Part shown: one piece after another, positions 9,851-20,283 of the stretch
Layout of the letters: the number at the start of each line of letters is the position of its first letter
Position numbering within the stretch: the first letter of the stretch is position 1
Source of the DNA: Basidiobolus meristosporus CBS 931.73
Lineage: Eukaryota; Basidiobolomycota; Basidiobolomycetes; Basidiobolales; Basidiobolaceae
DNA: 64,000 bases
Reading direction: 5' to 3'
NCBI GenBank assembly: GCA_002104905.1
Contig: MCFE01000009.1
Location: 62,001 to 126,000 of the forward strand
Program-made: the position numbers and the translations under genes
The notes under the pieces: generated by a model
What the model was told of the DNA's origin: nothing
The model's input: only the letters and a program-made list of their open reading frames with translations
Database searches by the model: none

Positions 9851-10921
9851 TGTAGTGGGGTGACAGTGACACCCACTGACAGATGTGCTCATTCCCTTAT
9901 TTTCTACTTCCCTATATCTCTACTACACTTATTTTAGTTTTATCCCATTTGTCTTACCCAATCAGTACTATCCCATAAGCCGGTCGACTATCACACCTGC
10001 TTACCTTATTGCATAAGTTACCCCTCACTTTATGTAAGATTACTAGCTATAAGTACTTCTATATTAGGCAAGTACCCGCGCCAGTACCCGTGACACATGA
10101 TCAGGCCGTGTCACGATCCCTACCATTTCCATACCATATATGGTATCCCCATGTTACACAGGTTTCAGAATACTGATTCCTGATTGGTTGGATGTGCTGT
10201 GCCTCTTAGAACCTTCCGGCACCTACTTAGAACATTCTTAGGTCATTCTGATGTCATTAAGATTTCTATTGATCTCCGGAACCTTCTGGAACACCTTGAT
10301 TAGTAATCACTTAGCCAGTGAGAAAAGTATATAAGGGAGGCTATCCCTCAACAATAAATCATCATCCCTTTTATCAATATACCGACTTGTTGATTAGTGT
10401 GATCACTGCTACCTGCTGCTACCTGAACTTCCAACCCTAGACCACAGGACACTCCCAGGAAACCGCGCTGACAGCCAACTGACCTTGGAGGCACTACTTG
10501 TGAGGAATACTCAGAGTAGGTATCTTTTATTATATTCGATTCTTTCCCAAGTTTGTTCTTGTACAGGCAAAGATACTTTTCTGTCTTTGTAACTATTGAC
10601 CAAAGCTGCATTCTTATCAAGTCCCTGCTGGTGGAGTTTACAGTTGTTTTGACTTTGGAAGCTTTAGTACATTGTCATCTCAAAGGACGCTGAACCCAGC
10701 ACATACTTTTGTTAAGACGCCAACTAAGTTGGGGATTGTAGCTCAATAATTTTCCCTTGACAAGCTTGTGGCTTTATTCCCCTTCACATTAGATTAGAGA
10801 CAGAACCCAAGTATTCCTAGCAAGCTTTTGCCAGAGGTTATTGCACCCAGTGAACACCCCACACACAAAACACTTGAGAAGTGTTGGACGTATCTCTCCC
10901 TTGGACTTATACACCACCACA
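9851..10921 (+). repeat. gypsy-1 5' LTR
   Basis: The 1,071-bp direct repeat starts TGTAGTGGGG and ends CACCACCACA. It holds a TATA-like TATATAAG (10328-10335) followed by AATAAA (10353-10358). The differences from the 3' LTR include CG/CA at the GTACCCGC site and ACGC/ATGC near 10688, both CpG-type changes. Confidence 0.95.
10328..10335 (+). promoter_or_regulatory. TATA-like element in gypsy-1 LTR
   Basis: TATATAAG is conserved in the 3' LTR and in the solo LTR at 57869-58923, with an AATAAA just downstream in the two full LTRs. It is the likely core promoter of the element. Confidence 0.55.
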
Positions 10922-10925
10922 TATT

Positions 10926-10943
10926 TGGCACCCAACGTGGGGG
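10926..10943 (+). other. gypsy-1 primer-binding site
   Basis: TGGCACCCAACGTGGGG starts 4 bp after the 5' LTR. A TGG start is expected for annealing to the CCA end of a tRNA. I did not assign the tRNA. Confidence 0.7.
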
Positions 10944-11062
10944 GTTCATACAAGCTCCCTAGGACCCAACAAGATTTACCAGAAGATTTGAGCTGTTATC
11001 CACCTATTGAAAAGAGACTACCAATATTACCAAGATTACAACACCAACATACCTGCCCAAAA

Positions 11063-12955
11063 ATGAACTCTTTGCCATTACCACTCTCACATGGAGCCCC
11101 ACAGTTTGATGGAAAGAATGTGGAGAGCTTCATATTCAAATGGGAGAAGCTCTGCAAGATGTGCAGCCTATCTGAACAAGAAATGGCTGAAGACTTCCCC
11201 TACTACTGCACCGATGATATTACCACTAAGCTTCTCAGACAAGGAGACATTCTCACTGACTGGGCCTTAATGAAGACCTACCTACAGACCGAGTATGGTA
11301 GACCCCAGATATACTATGGAATTGAAGACCTCAGGCACTTTGGAAGAACTGGACTTTCCAAGCTACCACTTGAAGAGTTCATTCAACAGTATGAAGATAT
11401 GGCCAAGCCACTCCTAGAGTCCCAGGCTATAACTGAGTTTACCATGACACTTTACCTTGCACAAGGGCTTCCCCAGGACTTGGCAAGGAAAGTTGACTTA
11501 CATGCAGCCAAGGATGACAAGTCTGGCATTCCTTGCTTTGCAGAGATGAAACGTGTTCTCCTAGAGGCAAAGCAAACTTCTACCTTTATGAGACTCCTGA
11601 CATCTAATCTGCCAGACCAGTCAACCAAGGAGCCAAGGAGTGCTGCTGCTGACAATCAGACCTACACTACCAACAGAATTGACCAACTTGCTGAACAGCT
11701 ACAGAAGCTAGCCCTCAAGATTAATGGCTCAGCTGAGGTTGCTACTGAGGGACAAAGACCTTTGCCAAGGCACAGCATCTGGTGTGACTCTACTCAGCAT
11801 GCCAGACGAGAATGCTCAGAGCTTAGTCAGCTACTCAGAGAAGGAGCAGTACAGTTTGATGCAGATGGAATGCTTGCTGACAAGGAAGGAAGAAGGATTC
11901 CCACTAATTTCCAAAGAGGAGGGATGAGAGCCCTTTTCCAGAAATCTGACTCAGCAACCAGAAAGATTACTGTTGATGCCCCTATTGGGACTCATAAAGT
12001 GAATCCAAGCAGCCCTGACAACAGACAATATGAAGTTGATGCCTTTGCTACCAAAAGACACCTCCCTGAAGAACCTGCCAAACCCATCCTTAGAAGACCA
12101 CGATTTGAAGAACCTGAAGTTGTTATTGACAAGAGGCCTAGTATGCTGCCCACCCAAGATCCATTGCCTCACTTTCAGATGACCTCAAAGATAGCAAGCT
12201 ACTCAAGCCCTCAACTGATTACTGAGAAGCTGTTGAAGCAGAACCTCACTTTGTTGGTTGGAGAAATCATGAGTGTATCCCCATCTGTTAGGAAGACCTT
12301 TGATGAGCAGCTTAGGACAAGACAACAAGCTGTTGAACATATGGACACCCATATAATTCAGACAAACCATGAAGACCACCAAAAAGATGACAACACTACA
12401 GAATATAAGACCTTTTACTCAGTTGCAACTGCTGTGGTGAAAGGATATATATATGATGACCCTGTTGACTGCCATATTGACAGTGGCTCAGAGATTTGTG
12501 TTATGCCGCTAGACTTCTGGAAGACACTTAGAAGCAAGGAGCTACTGCCTGTTGATAGAGATATTGGATGGAACATGACTGATGCAAACTCAGGATCTAG
12601 TCCACTCTACGGTGTAGTGCACAAGTTCCCTATTGAGGTACAAGGAATCAAGGTCTGGCTTCCCCTCTTCATCTGCCAGAAGGCAAACTTTGACCTTCTG
12701 CTAGGTAGACCATGGGAAACCAGCACTAAGTCTACAACTACCAACTATTCCGATGGGTCAGTATGGTACACCATACAAGGATCCAATCCAGGACTACAGT
12801 CAACCTTCTGTGGTGTAACACCCAACAATAAGAGGACACATACTGCTTGCCAGAAGGCACATCTTGTTATGGAAGAAGATGAAGAGCCTGACAATATACA
12901 CCGCAACATTTGGAGCTGCTCATTAGGTATACAGGAGCAAACAGCTATGGTTTGA
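11063..12955 (+). CDS. gypsy-1 Gag-protease
   Basis: The 630-codon reading starts at MNSLPLPLSHGAPQFDG; this ATG is chosen because the upstream ATG at 10841 lies inside the LTR. Residues about 1-200 are a retrotransposon Gag capsid region (FDGKNVESFIFKWEKLC). Near residue 238 is a CCHC-type knuckle, WCDSTQHARREC, whose first Cys is Ser. The aspartic protease motif CHIDSGSEICVMP lies near 12470-12510, with LLLGRPWE near 12698-12720. It ends at a TGA (12953-12955), and the pol reading continues in the same frame, so this may be one polyprotein interrupted by a nonsense or readthrough codon. Confidence 0.85.
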   Translation: MNSLPLPLSHGAPQFDGKNVESFIFKWEKLCKMCSLSEQEMAEDFPYYCTDDITTKLLRQGDILTDWALMKTYLQTEYGRPQIYYGIEDLRHFGRTGLSKLPLEEFIQQYEDMAKPLLESQAITEFTMTLYLAQGLPQDLARKVDLHAAKDDKSGIPCFAEMKRVLLEAKQTSTFMRLLTSNLPDQSTKEPRSAAADNQTYTTNRIDQLAEQLQKLALKINGSAEVATEGQRPLPRHSIWCDSTQHARRECSELSQLLREGAVQFDADGMLADKEGRRIPTNFQRGGMRALFQKSDSATRKITVDAPIGTHKVNPSSPDNRQYEVDAFATKRHLPEEPAKPILRRPRFEEPEVVIDKRPSMLPTQDPLPHFQMTSKIASYSSPQLITEKLLKQNLTLLVGEIMSVSPSVRKTFDEQLRTRQQAVEHMDTHIIQTNHEDHQKDDNTTEYKTFYSVATAVVKGYIYDDPVDCHIDSGSEICVMPLDFWKTLRSKELLPVDRDIGWNMTDANSGSSPLYGVVHKFPIEVQGIKVWLPLFICQKANFDLLLGRPWETSTKSTTTNYSDGSVWYTIQGSNPGLQSTFCGVTPNNKRTHTACQKAHLVMEEDEEPDNIHRNIWSCSLGIQEQTAMV

Positions 12956-14170
12956 ACAAAATACAAGACAGTAGAACAGAAGATTAGACCATCACTTACC
13001 CCACTGACTGATGGATCTCGACCTGCTGATTACATTAGACCACCAGAAGAAACACCAGATGATATACGACTTACACCTGAGAGACTTAAGCAACTTATCA
13101 TTGGTGATGGAAACCTAACACCAGAGGAGATACTATTATTCAAGGAGACCTTGAAAAGGCATGATAAGGTCTTCTCATATAATGACAAGGAGATGGGACT
13201 CTTAAAGACACTGGTTGAAAAACCCATCAAGATTCATACAGTGCCCCACACACCCTGGTCATTTAAGCCTTACCCACTGCCCAGAGGACTCCAAGCTGAT
13301 GTGCATGACCTACTTAAGAAGAAGATAGAAGCTGGTATCCTAGAACCTTGCCATGGACCCTATGCTAACAGATGGTTTGTGACCAAAAAGAAGAATGGAA
13401 AGCTCCGATTCATTCAAGACATGCAACCTGCAAATGCTGTCACTATCAGAGATGCTGCTATACCTCCATCTATTGATGACTTTGCAGAAAGCTTTAGTGG
13501 CCACTCCATCTACTCAACATATGATCTCTACTCAGGCTATGACCAGATCCCCCTTGATGAGACATCAAGAGATATGTTTGCACTACAGACACCATTTGGA
13601 CTGCTAAGGATGACAAGACTCAGTCAAGGGGCTACAAACTCCGTGGCTCAGTTCCAGAGATGCATGGTGAATGTGCTGTACCAGTTTATACCTGAGAAAC
13701 TTGCTGTCTTTGTGGATGACATAGGCATCAAAGGATCAAAATTCCGGGACACCACTGAAGTTATGCCTGGAGTAAGAAAGTTTGTCTGTGACCATATTGC
13801 AGACAATGATGCCATATTAGGAGCCATTGAAGAAGCTGGACTCACCATCAGTGGTGAGAAAAGCAGCTTTGGTGTATCAGAGATATCCATTGTTGGACAA
13901 AAATGCAACACCTTTGGTCGTTCACCTGGAGACTCCAAGACACAAAAGATATGCAACTGGCCTACCCCCACAAATCTCACACAAGCTCGTGGCTTTGTGG
14001 CTGCTTGTGGGCTCTTTAGAATCTGGATCCCAAGATTTTCTGAGATAGCAGAACCAATTTACCGACTACAGAGAAAGAACACCCCATTTATCTGGGGAGA
14101 AGAGCAAGAAGAAGCCATGCAATTACTGAAAGAGGCCTTAGTATCTCCACCAGTTCTGAGACAGATATGA
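12956..14170 (+). CDS. gypsy-1 reverse transcriptase
   Basis: This is open in the same frame as gag-protease. Without readthrough, the first long ATG reading starts at 13151. Motifs in order: LRFIQDMQPANAVT, YDLYSGYDQIPL, SQGATNSVAQFQ, the catalytic FVDD box (13709-13722, AVFVDDIGIKG), and LTISGEKSSF. The connection region ends VSPPVLRQ before a TGA at 14168. It makes cDNA from the element RNA in the cytoplasmic particle. The following RNase H start is missing. Confidence 0.88.
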   Translation, partial: TKYKTVEQKIRPSLTPLTDGSRPADYIRPPEETPDDIRLTPERLKQLIIGDGNLTPEEILLFKETLKRHDKVFSYNDKEMGLLKTLVEKPIKIHTVPHTPWSFKPYPLPRGLQADVHDLLKKKIEAGILEPCHGPYANRWFVTKKKNGKLRFIQDMQPANAVTIRDAAIPPSIDDFAESFSGHSIYSTYDLYSGYDQIPLDETSRDMFALQTPFGLLRMTRLSQGATNSVAQFQRCMVNVLYQFIPEKLAVFVDDIGIKGSKFRDTTEVMPGVRKFVCDHIADNDAILGAIEEAGLTISGEKSSFGVSEISIVGQKCNTFGRSPGDSKTQKICNWPTPTNLTQARGFVAACGLFRIWIPRFSEIAEPIYRLQRKNTPFIWGEEQEEAMQLLKEALVSPPVLRQI

Positions 14171-15803
14171 GAGCTGCCTATTCTCTCCTAGAGAACAAAG
14201 ATACTCACAGATTAAGAGAGAACTACTAGGAGTTGTGAAGATGCTGAGGAAACTGAAGTCACAACTCTACATGACACATTTTATCCTGGAGACAGATGCC
14301 AAGCCACTGATAGGAATGATCAACAAGCCTGACCTACCTGATGATGCCACAAACCGATGGATGGCATGGCTGAAAATGTTTGACTTTGAGGTCAAACATA
14401 TCCCTGGCAAGACAAATGTTGTGGCTGATGCACTCTCCAGGAAGGGACCACAATTATTTGAAGACTTGGACCCTCACTTTGATGATATTATTGATGCAGA
14501 GATCCGACAGATTGCCATCAAAGACCAAGAGAGAACTACCTGGAGTCTGATCAAGGAATATCTAAGGACACTTAAGAAACCTAGTTGGATGGATATTCAG
14601 GAGTTTAGAAAACTCAGGAAGAAGGCACACCACTACTATCTTAAAGATGATCTTCTCTTTAAGCGAGTGAAACCTGGACTTATGCCAAGAAGAGTAGTCA
14701 CTACCCCTCAAGAGCAACTGAACATCATGACAAGTATCCACCAAGGAGAACCAGGAGGACATAGAGGACAAGAAGCCACATACAATACTACAGCTCAGAG
14801 GTACTACTGGGTAAACATGTACTATGATATCCAACACTTTGTTGAGTCATGTGTAGCCTGCCAGAAGAGATCCTCAAAGCGTTATGAAGAACCACTGCAT
14901 CCTACTTACACAATCTGTCTATGGCAAAAGGTTGGTATTGACCTTGTCCACATGCCAACAGCTGGATCAAAAAAGTACCTGATTGTTGCTAGAGATGACC
15001 TTAGTGGATGGGCAGAGGCTCGAGCCTTGCCCAACAACAAGAGCCATACCATATGGAGATTTATACTTGAAGACATCATCTGCAGATTTGGCTGCATCCG
15101 ACAGTTTGTTGCTGACAGAGGAGAGATGACATCCCAAATGATCCAGGAGTTGTGCTCAAAGTACAAGATACACATTGCTTTTACAACAGCTTACCACCCT
15201 CAAGCCAATGGAATGATAGAGAGAGGACATGGACCATTGGTGAACTCTCTTGTCAAGACCTGTGAGAATAACACAACACTGTGGCCACAGCAATTACATC
15301 TAGCACTCTGGGCAGATAGAATTACTACTAAGAGGACAACTGGATTATCGCCATTCAAGCTACTCTATGGACATGACTGCATACTACCAGTTGAGTTAAA
15401 CACAGTGACTTGGAACTCATTGAATTGGAGATCCAATATGCAGACTGAAGACCTCCTTGCAACTCGCATACAGCAACTTGATCACCATGACTTGAATATC
15501 AGCAGAGCTGCTGAACAACTTAAGGATACACGACTAAAGAACAAGGTGCCCTTTGACAAATCACACCCAACAAGACCAAAACCACTATCACTAGGAGACC
15601 CAGTATTACTCTATGATTCTACCTTGGACAAGCAATGGAGCCGGAAGTTTGACAACAAATGGACTGGCCCCTACCTCATTTCCAAAGTGATTGGAAATGG
15701 AAGTTATTACATATCTGAGCTTGACAACACCCAGTTGAGAGCACCAGTTGCTGGAAATCAACTTAAGTTATTCAAGCATAGGAATTTTGCACATCAAGAT
15801 TAG
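14163..15803 (+). pseudogene. gypsy-1 RNase H remnant and integrase
   Basis: This is in a different frame from RT. It opens with SPREQRYSQIKRELLG and LETDAKPLIGMI, the later part of an RNase H, then VKHIPGKTNVVADALSR. The early RNase H block with the first catalytic Asp is absent, so a deletion joins VLRQ to this frame. The integrase follows: Zn region GGHRGQEAT...CVACQKR, core Asp in VGIDLVHMP and FVADRGEMTS, Glu in ANGMIERGHG, and a GPY/F-like WTGPYLISKV near 15660. Ends at a TAG at 15801. The integrase half looks intact. Confidence 0.85.
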
Positions 15804-15828
15804 TTTGCTTTGACCCAAGTTCAAAGCT

Positions 15829-15842
15829 GAGAGGGGGGTGGA
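15829..15842 (+). other. gypsy-1 polypurine tract
   Basis: GAGAGGGGGGTGGA lies directly before the 3' LTR, the expected position for plus-strand priming. Confidence 0.8.
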
Positions 15843-16913
15843 TGTAGTGGGGTGACAGTGACACCCACTGACAGATGTGCTCATTCCCTTATTTTCTACT
15901 TCCCTATATCTCTACTACACTTATTTTAGTTTTATCCCATTTGTCTTACCCAATCAGTACTATCCCATAAGCCGGTCGACTATCACACCTGCTTACCTTA
16001 TTGCATAAGTTACCCCTCACTTTATGTAAGATTACTAGCTATAAGTACTTCTATATTAGGCAAGTACCCGCACCAGTACCCGTGACACATGATCAGCCCG
16101 TGTCACCATCCCTACCATTTCCATACCATATATGGTATCCCCATGTTACACAGGTTTCAGAATACTGATTCCTGATTGGTTGGATGTGCTGTGCCTCTTA
16201 GAACCTTCCGGCACCTACTTAGAACATTCTTAGGTCATTCTGATGTCATTAAGATTTCTATTGATCTCCGGAACCTTCTGGAACACCTTGATTAGTAATC
16301 ACTTAGCCAGTGAGAAAAGTATATAAGGGAGGCTATCCCTCAACAATAAATCATCATCCCTTTTGTCAATATACCGACTTGTTGATTAGTGTGATCACTG
16401 CTACCTGCTGCTACCTGAACTTCCAACCCTAGACCACAGGACACTCCCAGGAAACCGCGCTGACAGCCAACTGACCTTGGAGGCACTACTTGTGAGGAAT
16501 ACTCAGAGTAGGTATCTTTTATTATATTCGATTCTTTCCCAAGTTTGTTCTTGTACAGGCAAAGATACTTTTCTGTCTTTGTAACTATTGACCAAAGCTG
16601 CATTCTTATCAAGTCCCTGCTGGTGGAGTTTACAGTTGTTTTGACTTTGGAAGCTTTAGTACATTGTCATCTCAAAGGATGCTGAACCCAGCACATACTT
16701 TTGTTAAGACGCCAACTAAGTTGGGGATTGTAGCTCAATAGTTTTCCCTTGACAAGCTTGTGGCTTTATTCCCCTTCACATTAGATTAGAGACAGAACCC
16801 AAGTACTCCTAGCAAGCTTTTGCCAGAGGTTATTGCACCCAGTGAACACCCCACACACAAAACACTTGAGAAGTGTTGGACGTATCTCTCCCTTGGACTT
16901 ATACACCACCACA
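15843..16913 (+). repeat. gypsy-1 3' LTR
   Basis: The 1,071 bp match the 5' LTR with about seven substitutions noted by eye. It is followed by the GCGG duplication and then by the resumed transposase sequence of element D. Confidence 0.95.
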
Positions 16914-18732
16914 GCGGTTCTGGATAAATATTCCTACAATGTCCACATATGACTCCCAATGCTTCCAGTGTACTCTTGGTAGGAATGGCTTCAGAACACC
17001 ACTTGAACAAATAAATATTCAGTTCATCCAGTCTTTGCATTTGAATTTTTGCATATGCATATGAGTATTGTTTGGAGCCCATGATAAGTACTTAGGGTAG
17101 CAGATACTGGGTAATATATTGCCAATGCATTCAAATTTCTCTGGTATCTCAAAGGGCTCATTTGTCTTGAAATACCACATGTACAACTTGGTCAACAGTA
17201 TTGGGATATTGTTGAAAAGCAAATGCTTTGCTCCCAGTGGAAAGCTTTTGCACCAACAGATACCCTCTATCTTAAGTATCTCTGGTTTCCAATTCATTCT
17301 ATATTCTGGCCAATGGCTTATAGCTTGCCAACTCTGCTGCAAGTGCATGCTTACTTTTGTGCATTCTCTCTGTGGAAAGATGATGTTCTTAGTGCTGGTG
17401 TTTGGATAATAATAATGGGTATGAGTTATGGAGTAAATACCCTGGATCTCACACATTCAGCAGCAATACCGTCTATTGTGCCTGGAAAAACCTGCTATCT
17501 TACTGATGGCTGGGGTATCTCCAATGCAGATAATAATATGCGCTTTTACATGATGGCCATTGACTGTTATCCTGCTGGAAAGCATACAAAGTTCATCCAG
17601 CAATGCATACAGGTAGCTATCCAGGTTGGATGGTGATTTAGGCTCAGATACTAGTAAGACTACCATCAGATTATAGCTCTGATACTGTAAGATGGGCAGC
17701 CAATTCAGATAAATGAGAATCAGTGGCCTGCAGGATTTGCTGGTAGAGTACTTGTTTAATGAGAATCCATCAAGTGCTAAAGCAAAGGCATGGTCTTACA
17801 TACCTTCAAAGTAGCCCTTGCTTCTTAGGTGTTTGTAATGTTTGCCATGAATATATTGGATACGTTTGCGCTTGCTTGATACTGAGTGTGGTACTGTATA
17901 GCTTTGCAATATTTTTTGGACTGCATCAGCTTCCTCAGATGGGGTATGAACAGAGTATACCCAGAGTGTGAACAATGTCTTCCTTCAATGGTGGTGGATT
18001 CCTGACAATTTGGACCCATTGCAATGGTAGCATTTTTGGATGTGAATGCCATGCAACTGTTAACACATGCTGGAATCAGGACAGTCTCTGGATCATATGA
18101 TGCAAGCTGCATGACAATTGTCCACTTGTACCATGTACCTGGTAAGTTGCATCCTGGTATGATTTTGGCAAGAAGTAGTATTAAATCCTCAATGCCCCCA
18201 TTGCGGATGTTGGTGGAAATGTGCCACTTCTCTAGCCACAAAATTACATCATTCACCAGTAAATGGATTACTGGGCTCACTTGTCTCCATAGAGTATCCT
18301 TGGCATTTGTTTTAACAAGTGTTGTCTCATTGCACATAGGGATTTGACCAGCTCATATGTGGTACTTTTGTTAGGGGAGATAGGCTCAAAATCAATCAGT
18401 AAACCTTCTTTGTCAGAGCTCTCACTCTGCATGCCATATTCAGAAGGCTGAGGTGAGCCTAAAGGTGTCACAAGCTCAACTGACTCAGTTTGCGCAAGGT
18501 GACCAAGATGGCCAGGTGCTGATATAGAAGTATCAACTGGCTGGCAAGATAATGTTGGCACAGTAGAGACCAATGAATGATCATATATGACTTGGGTGGC
18601 AAAACACTGGCTGTGATCCTTGTAACACTTCCTATACTGTCTGCATGCATTATGGCTGAGAGGCTTGCCACAATAGACACATGGACTTTTCTCTCCTCTT
18701 TTAAAGCATTGGGTCAAAGTAGTCCTGTCCAT
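16914..18732 (-). pseudogene. Tnp2/Plavaka transposase of element D, N-terminal and central part
   Basis: The reading starts at M (18732) with MDRTTLTQCFKRGEKS and a Cys-rich CVYCGKPLSHNAC, which looks like a zinc finger (known for TnpD-like proteins; inferred here). An acidic PSEYGMQSESSDKEG linker follows. Then come TTLVKTNAKDTLW, VNDVILWLEKWH, GPNCQESTTIE...HCSHSGY, and, after breaks, AHIIICIGDTPAISKIAGFS (about 17460-17560) and the CEIQGIY and WCKSFPLGAKHLLF blocks (17456-17019). At least four stops or frameshifts are present. gypsy-1 interrupts it at 16914. Confidence 0.82.
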
Positions 18733-19206
18733 GAGGCAAACGGTTTGACCTTCAACAATATAACGCTATTATATTACTTTTTGGTCAATACTCATGTGAG
18801 TTTAAAACAGTCTTGTATTTGAGACATTGCATCTACATGAATGTAAGATTCAATGATGACCTGCCATAGAAAGCATTATAAATAAAGTTGTGGCACCACA
18901 TACACACGTATATGTAACACTATTTCCCCTTTGGTTTGACTCACTTCCATATATATACTGCCACAAAATAAAGCAAAGCTGTCTGGTTCTCAACCAAACC
19001 CCACTGCTGATGGCAACAGTAGAATAGTTGGACAACAGCTTGCTTTGACATTCAGTGCAACAAGCAGGGCTATATCCAAAAAAGGCCCTGTGGACAGTGT
19101 GCCCATTGAAGTTAATAATGCGGACTGCTCAGGCTCTCTGTCAAGTAGGCAATTGAGAACCTCTGCAGACCCTCAAGCTGACTGATGTGCTTAGGTAGAT
19201 GAGAAT
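18733..19206. promoter_or_regulatory. Divergent promoter region of element D
   Basis: The 470-bp gap lies between the transposase start (minus) and gene2 start (plus). It has CATATATATACTG near 18950 as a TATA-like candidate. Parts recur in copies B (6401-6520) and near 25800-26040, which suggests functional constraint or simply shared descent. A short minus-strand ORF (19035-18850) recurs too, but is probably non-coding. Confidence 0.4.
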
Positions 19207-20283
19207 GTGGCAAATGCAGTACCCTCAATTGAAGATCAGCAAGTGGCCATGGTAACATCACCACCACCCATATTAGCAAGTATGTTGTCAGCTCATACCA
19301 AAGCATTAATGAGGCAATTTGGTACAGTGGCTTATAGGATAGATGCAACGGCCCAGAGAAATCAGGAAATAGTCCGGAAACAGAATGAGTAGATGATACA
19401 TATAGAACAATCAGTATCCAGGTAGAGAATGCAGTATCTTTGCTGCAAACAACAAACTCAAGTTGCTCAATGTCACAGCCAAGAAATGAGCCATTTCCCA
19501 ATGTAACAGCAGAGGAACACCACACAGTCTTTGAAGCACAACAACAGTGCCCAAAGATAAAGCCTACAGAAGTACCTGTCACAGCTAGGGAGGGAGACAA
19601 TGTGGTGTTTATACCAAAGCCTAAAAATCAAAAGAACTTGAAGACCTGTGAAGCTGTTGAGTACAATAATGAAGAGTGGACTAATATACAAGAGGTCATC
19701 AGAAGTCTAGCACACCATCACCTTAAGGCCGGCATACCATGGGACCATCAGCAACTTGAGGCTAAGCAGAAAGCACTTGATTTGTTCCATGAGCATTGTC
19801 CTAAATTCTAACAGGTAAACAGATTTTGAGCCAGCATTGGTATGCTAAGAAAATATCTCAAGAATATTAGAAACTATCAGAGGCAGAAGAACAAGGGTGC
19901 CATGGTTAAAAACTAGCAGCTTCCTCAAGAGCCCATTACAAGCAGGGCCAAACACTCCAGATGAGCATCAAAGAGATGTCAGGTAGCTGGAAGAGTGCCA
20001 ACTAGGAACAAGCAGGCAGACACAGATGCACCAGCACAACATTTATCAAGGAAAAAGTATAGTACCACTCAAGAAGCACCCAGTCAAAATAGCAGTGAAG
20101 AACCTGGCATTGATAAAAACCAGCTGCTTTTACAGGAGCCTGTCACAAATACAATTGAGAGCTCAAGCCAAGTGGAAAAGAAACGTCAGGTGGTCAGAAG
20201 AGTTTCAGCAAGGGACAAGCAGGCCAAAACAGATGTGTCAGAGCAGAATTTATTCAGGAGAAAACATAGTTTTTTACAAGAAG
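19207..20283 (+). pseudogene. gene2 of element D, N-terminal part; function unknown
   Basis: Not recognised as a known family. From the left: a polar, Gln-rich reading (MANAVPSIEDQQVAM) with a possible coiled coil near ATAQRNQEIVRKQNE, a stop at 19390, and then 19440-19811 containing CEAVEYNNEEWTNIQE, RSLAHHHLKAGIPWDH and EAKQKALDLFHEH. After a break, 19995-20301 holds two copies of a basic motif (TRNKQADTDAPAQHLSRKK and ARDKQAKTDVSEQNLFRRK). All parts recur elsewhere in the window. By analogy with En/Spm TnpA it might bind the element ends, but that is inference only. Confidence 0.6.

Larger units (their letters stand above)
9851..16913 (+). mobile_element. Ty3/gypsy LTR retrotransposon, gypsy-1
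   Basis: The full-length 7,063-bp element has 1,071-bp LTRs with TG...CA ends and a 4-bp target duplication GCGG (9847-9850 and 16914-16917). Order: LTR, primer-binding site, gag-protease, RT, RNase H remnant, integrase, purine tract, LTR. Protease-RT-RNase H-integrase order identifies Ty3/gypsy. At least seven LTR differences are visible, so insertion was fairly recent. The coding region is interrupted by an in-frame TGA and by a deletion with frame change in RNase H. Confidence 0.95.

Noticed and set aside
10348-10620. 90-codon minus-strand ORF, repeated at 16340-16612
   Set aside because: It lies wholly within the gypsy-1 LTR and is duplicated only because the LTR is.
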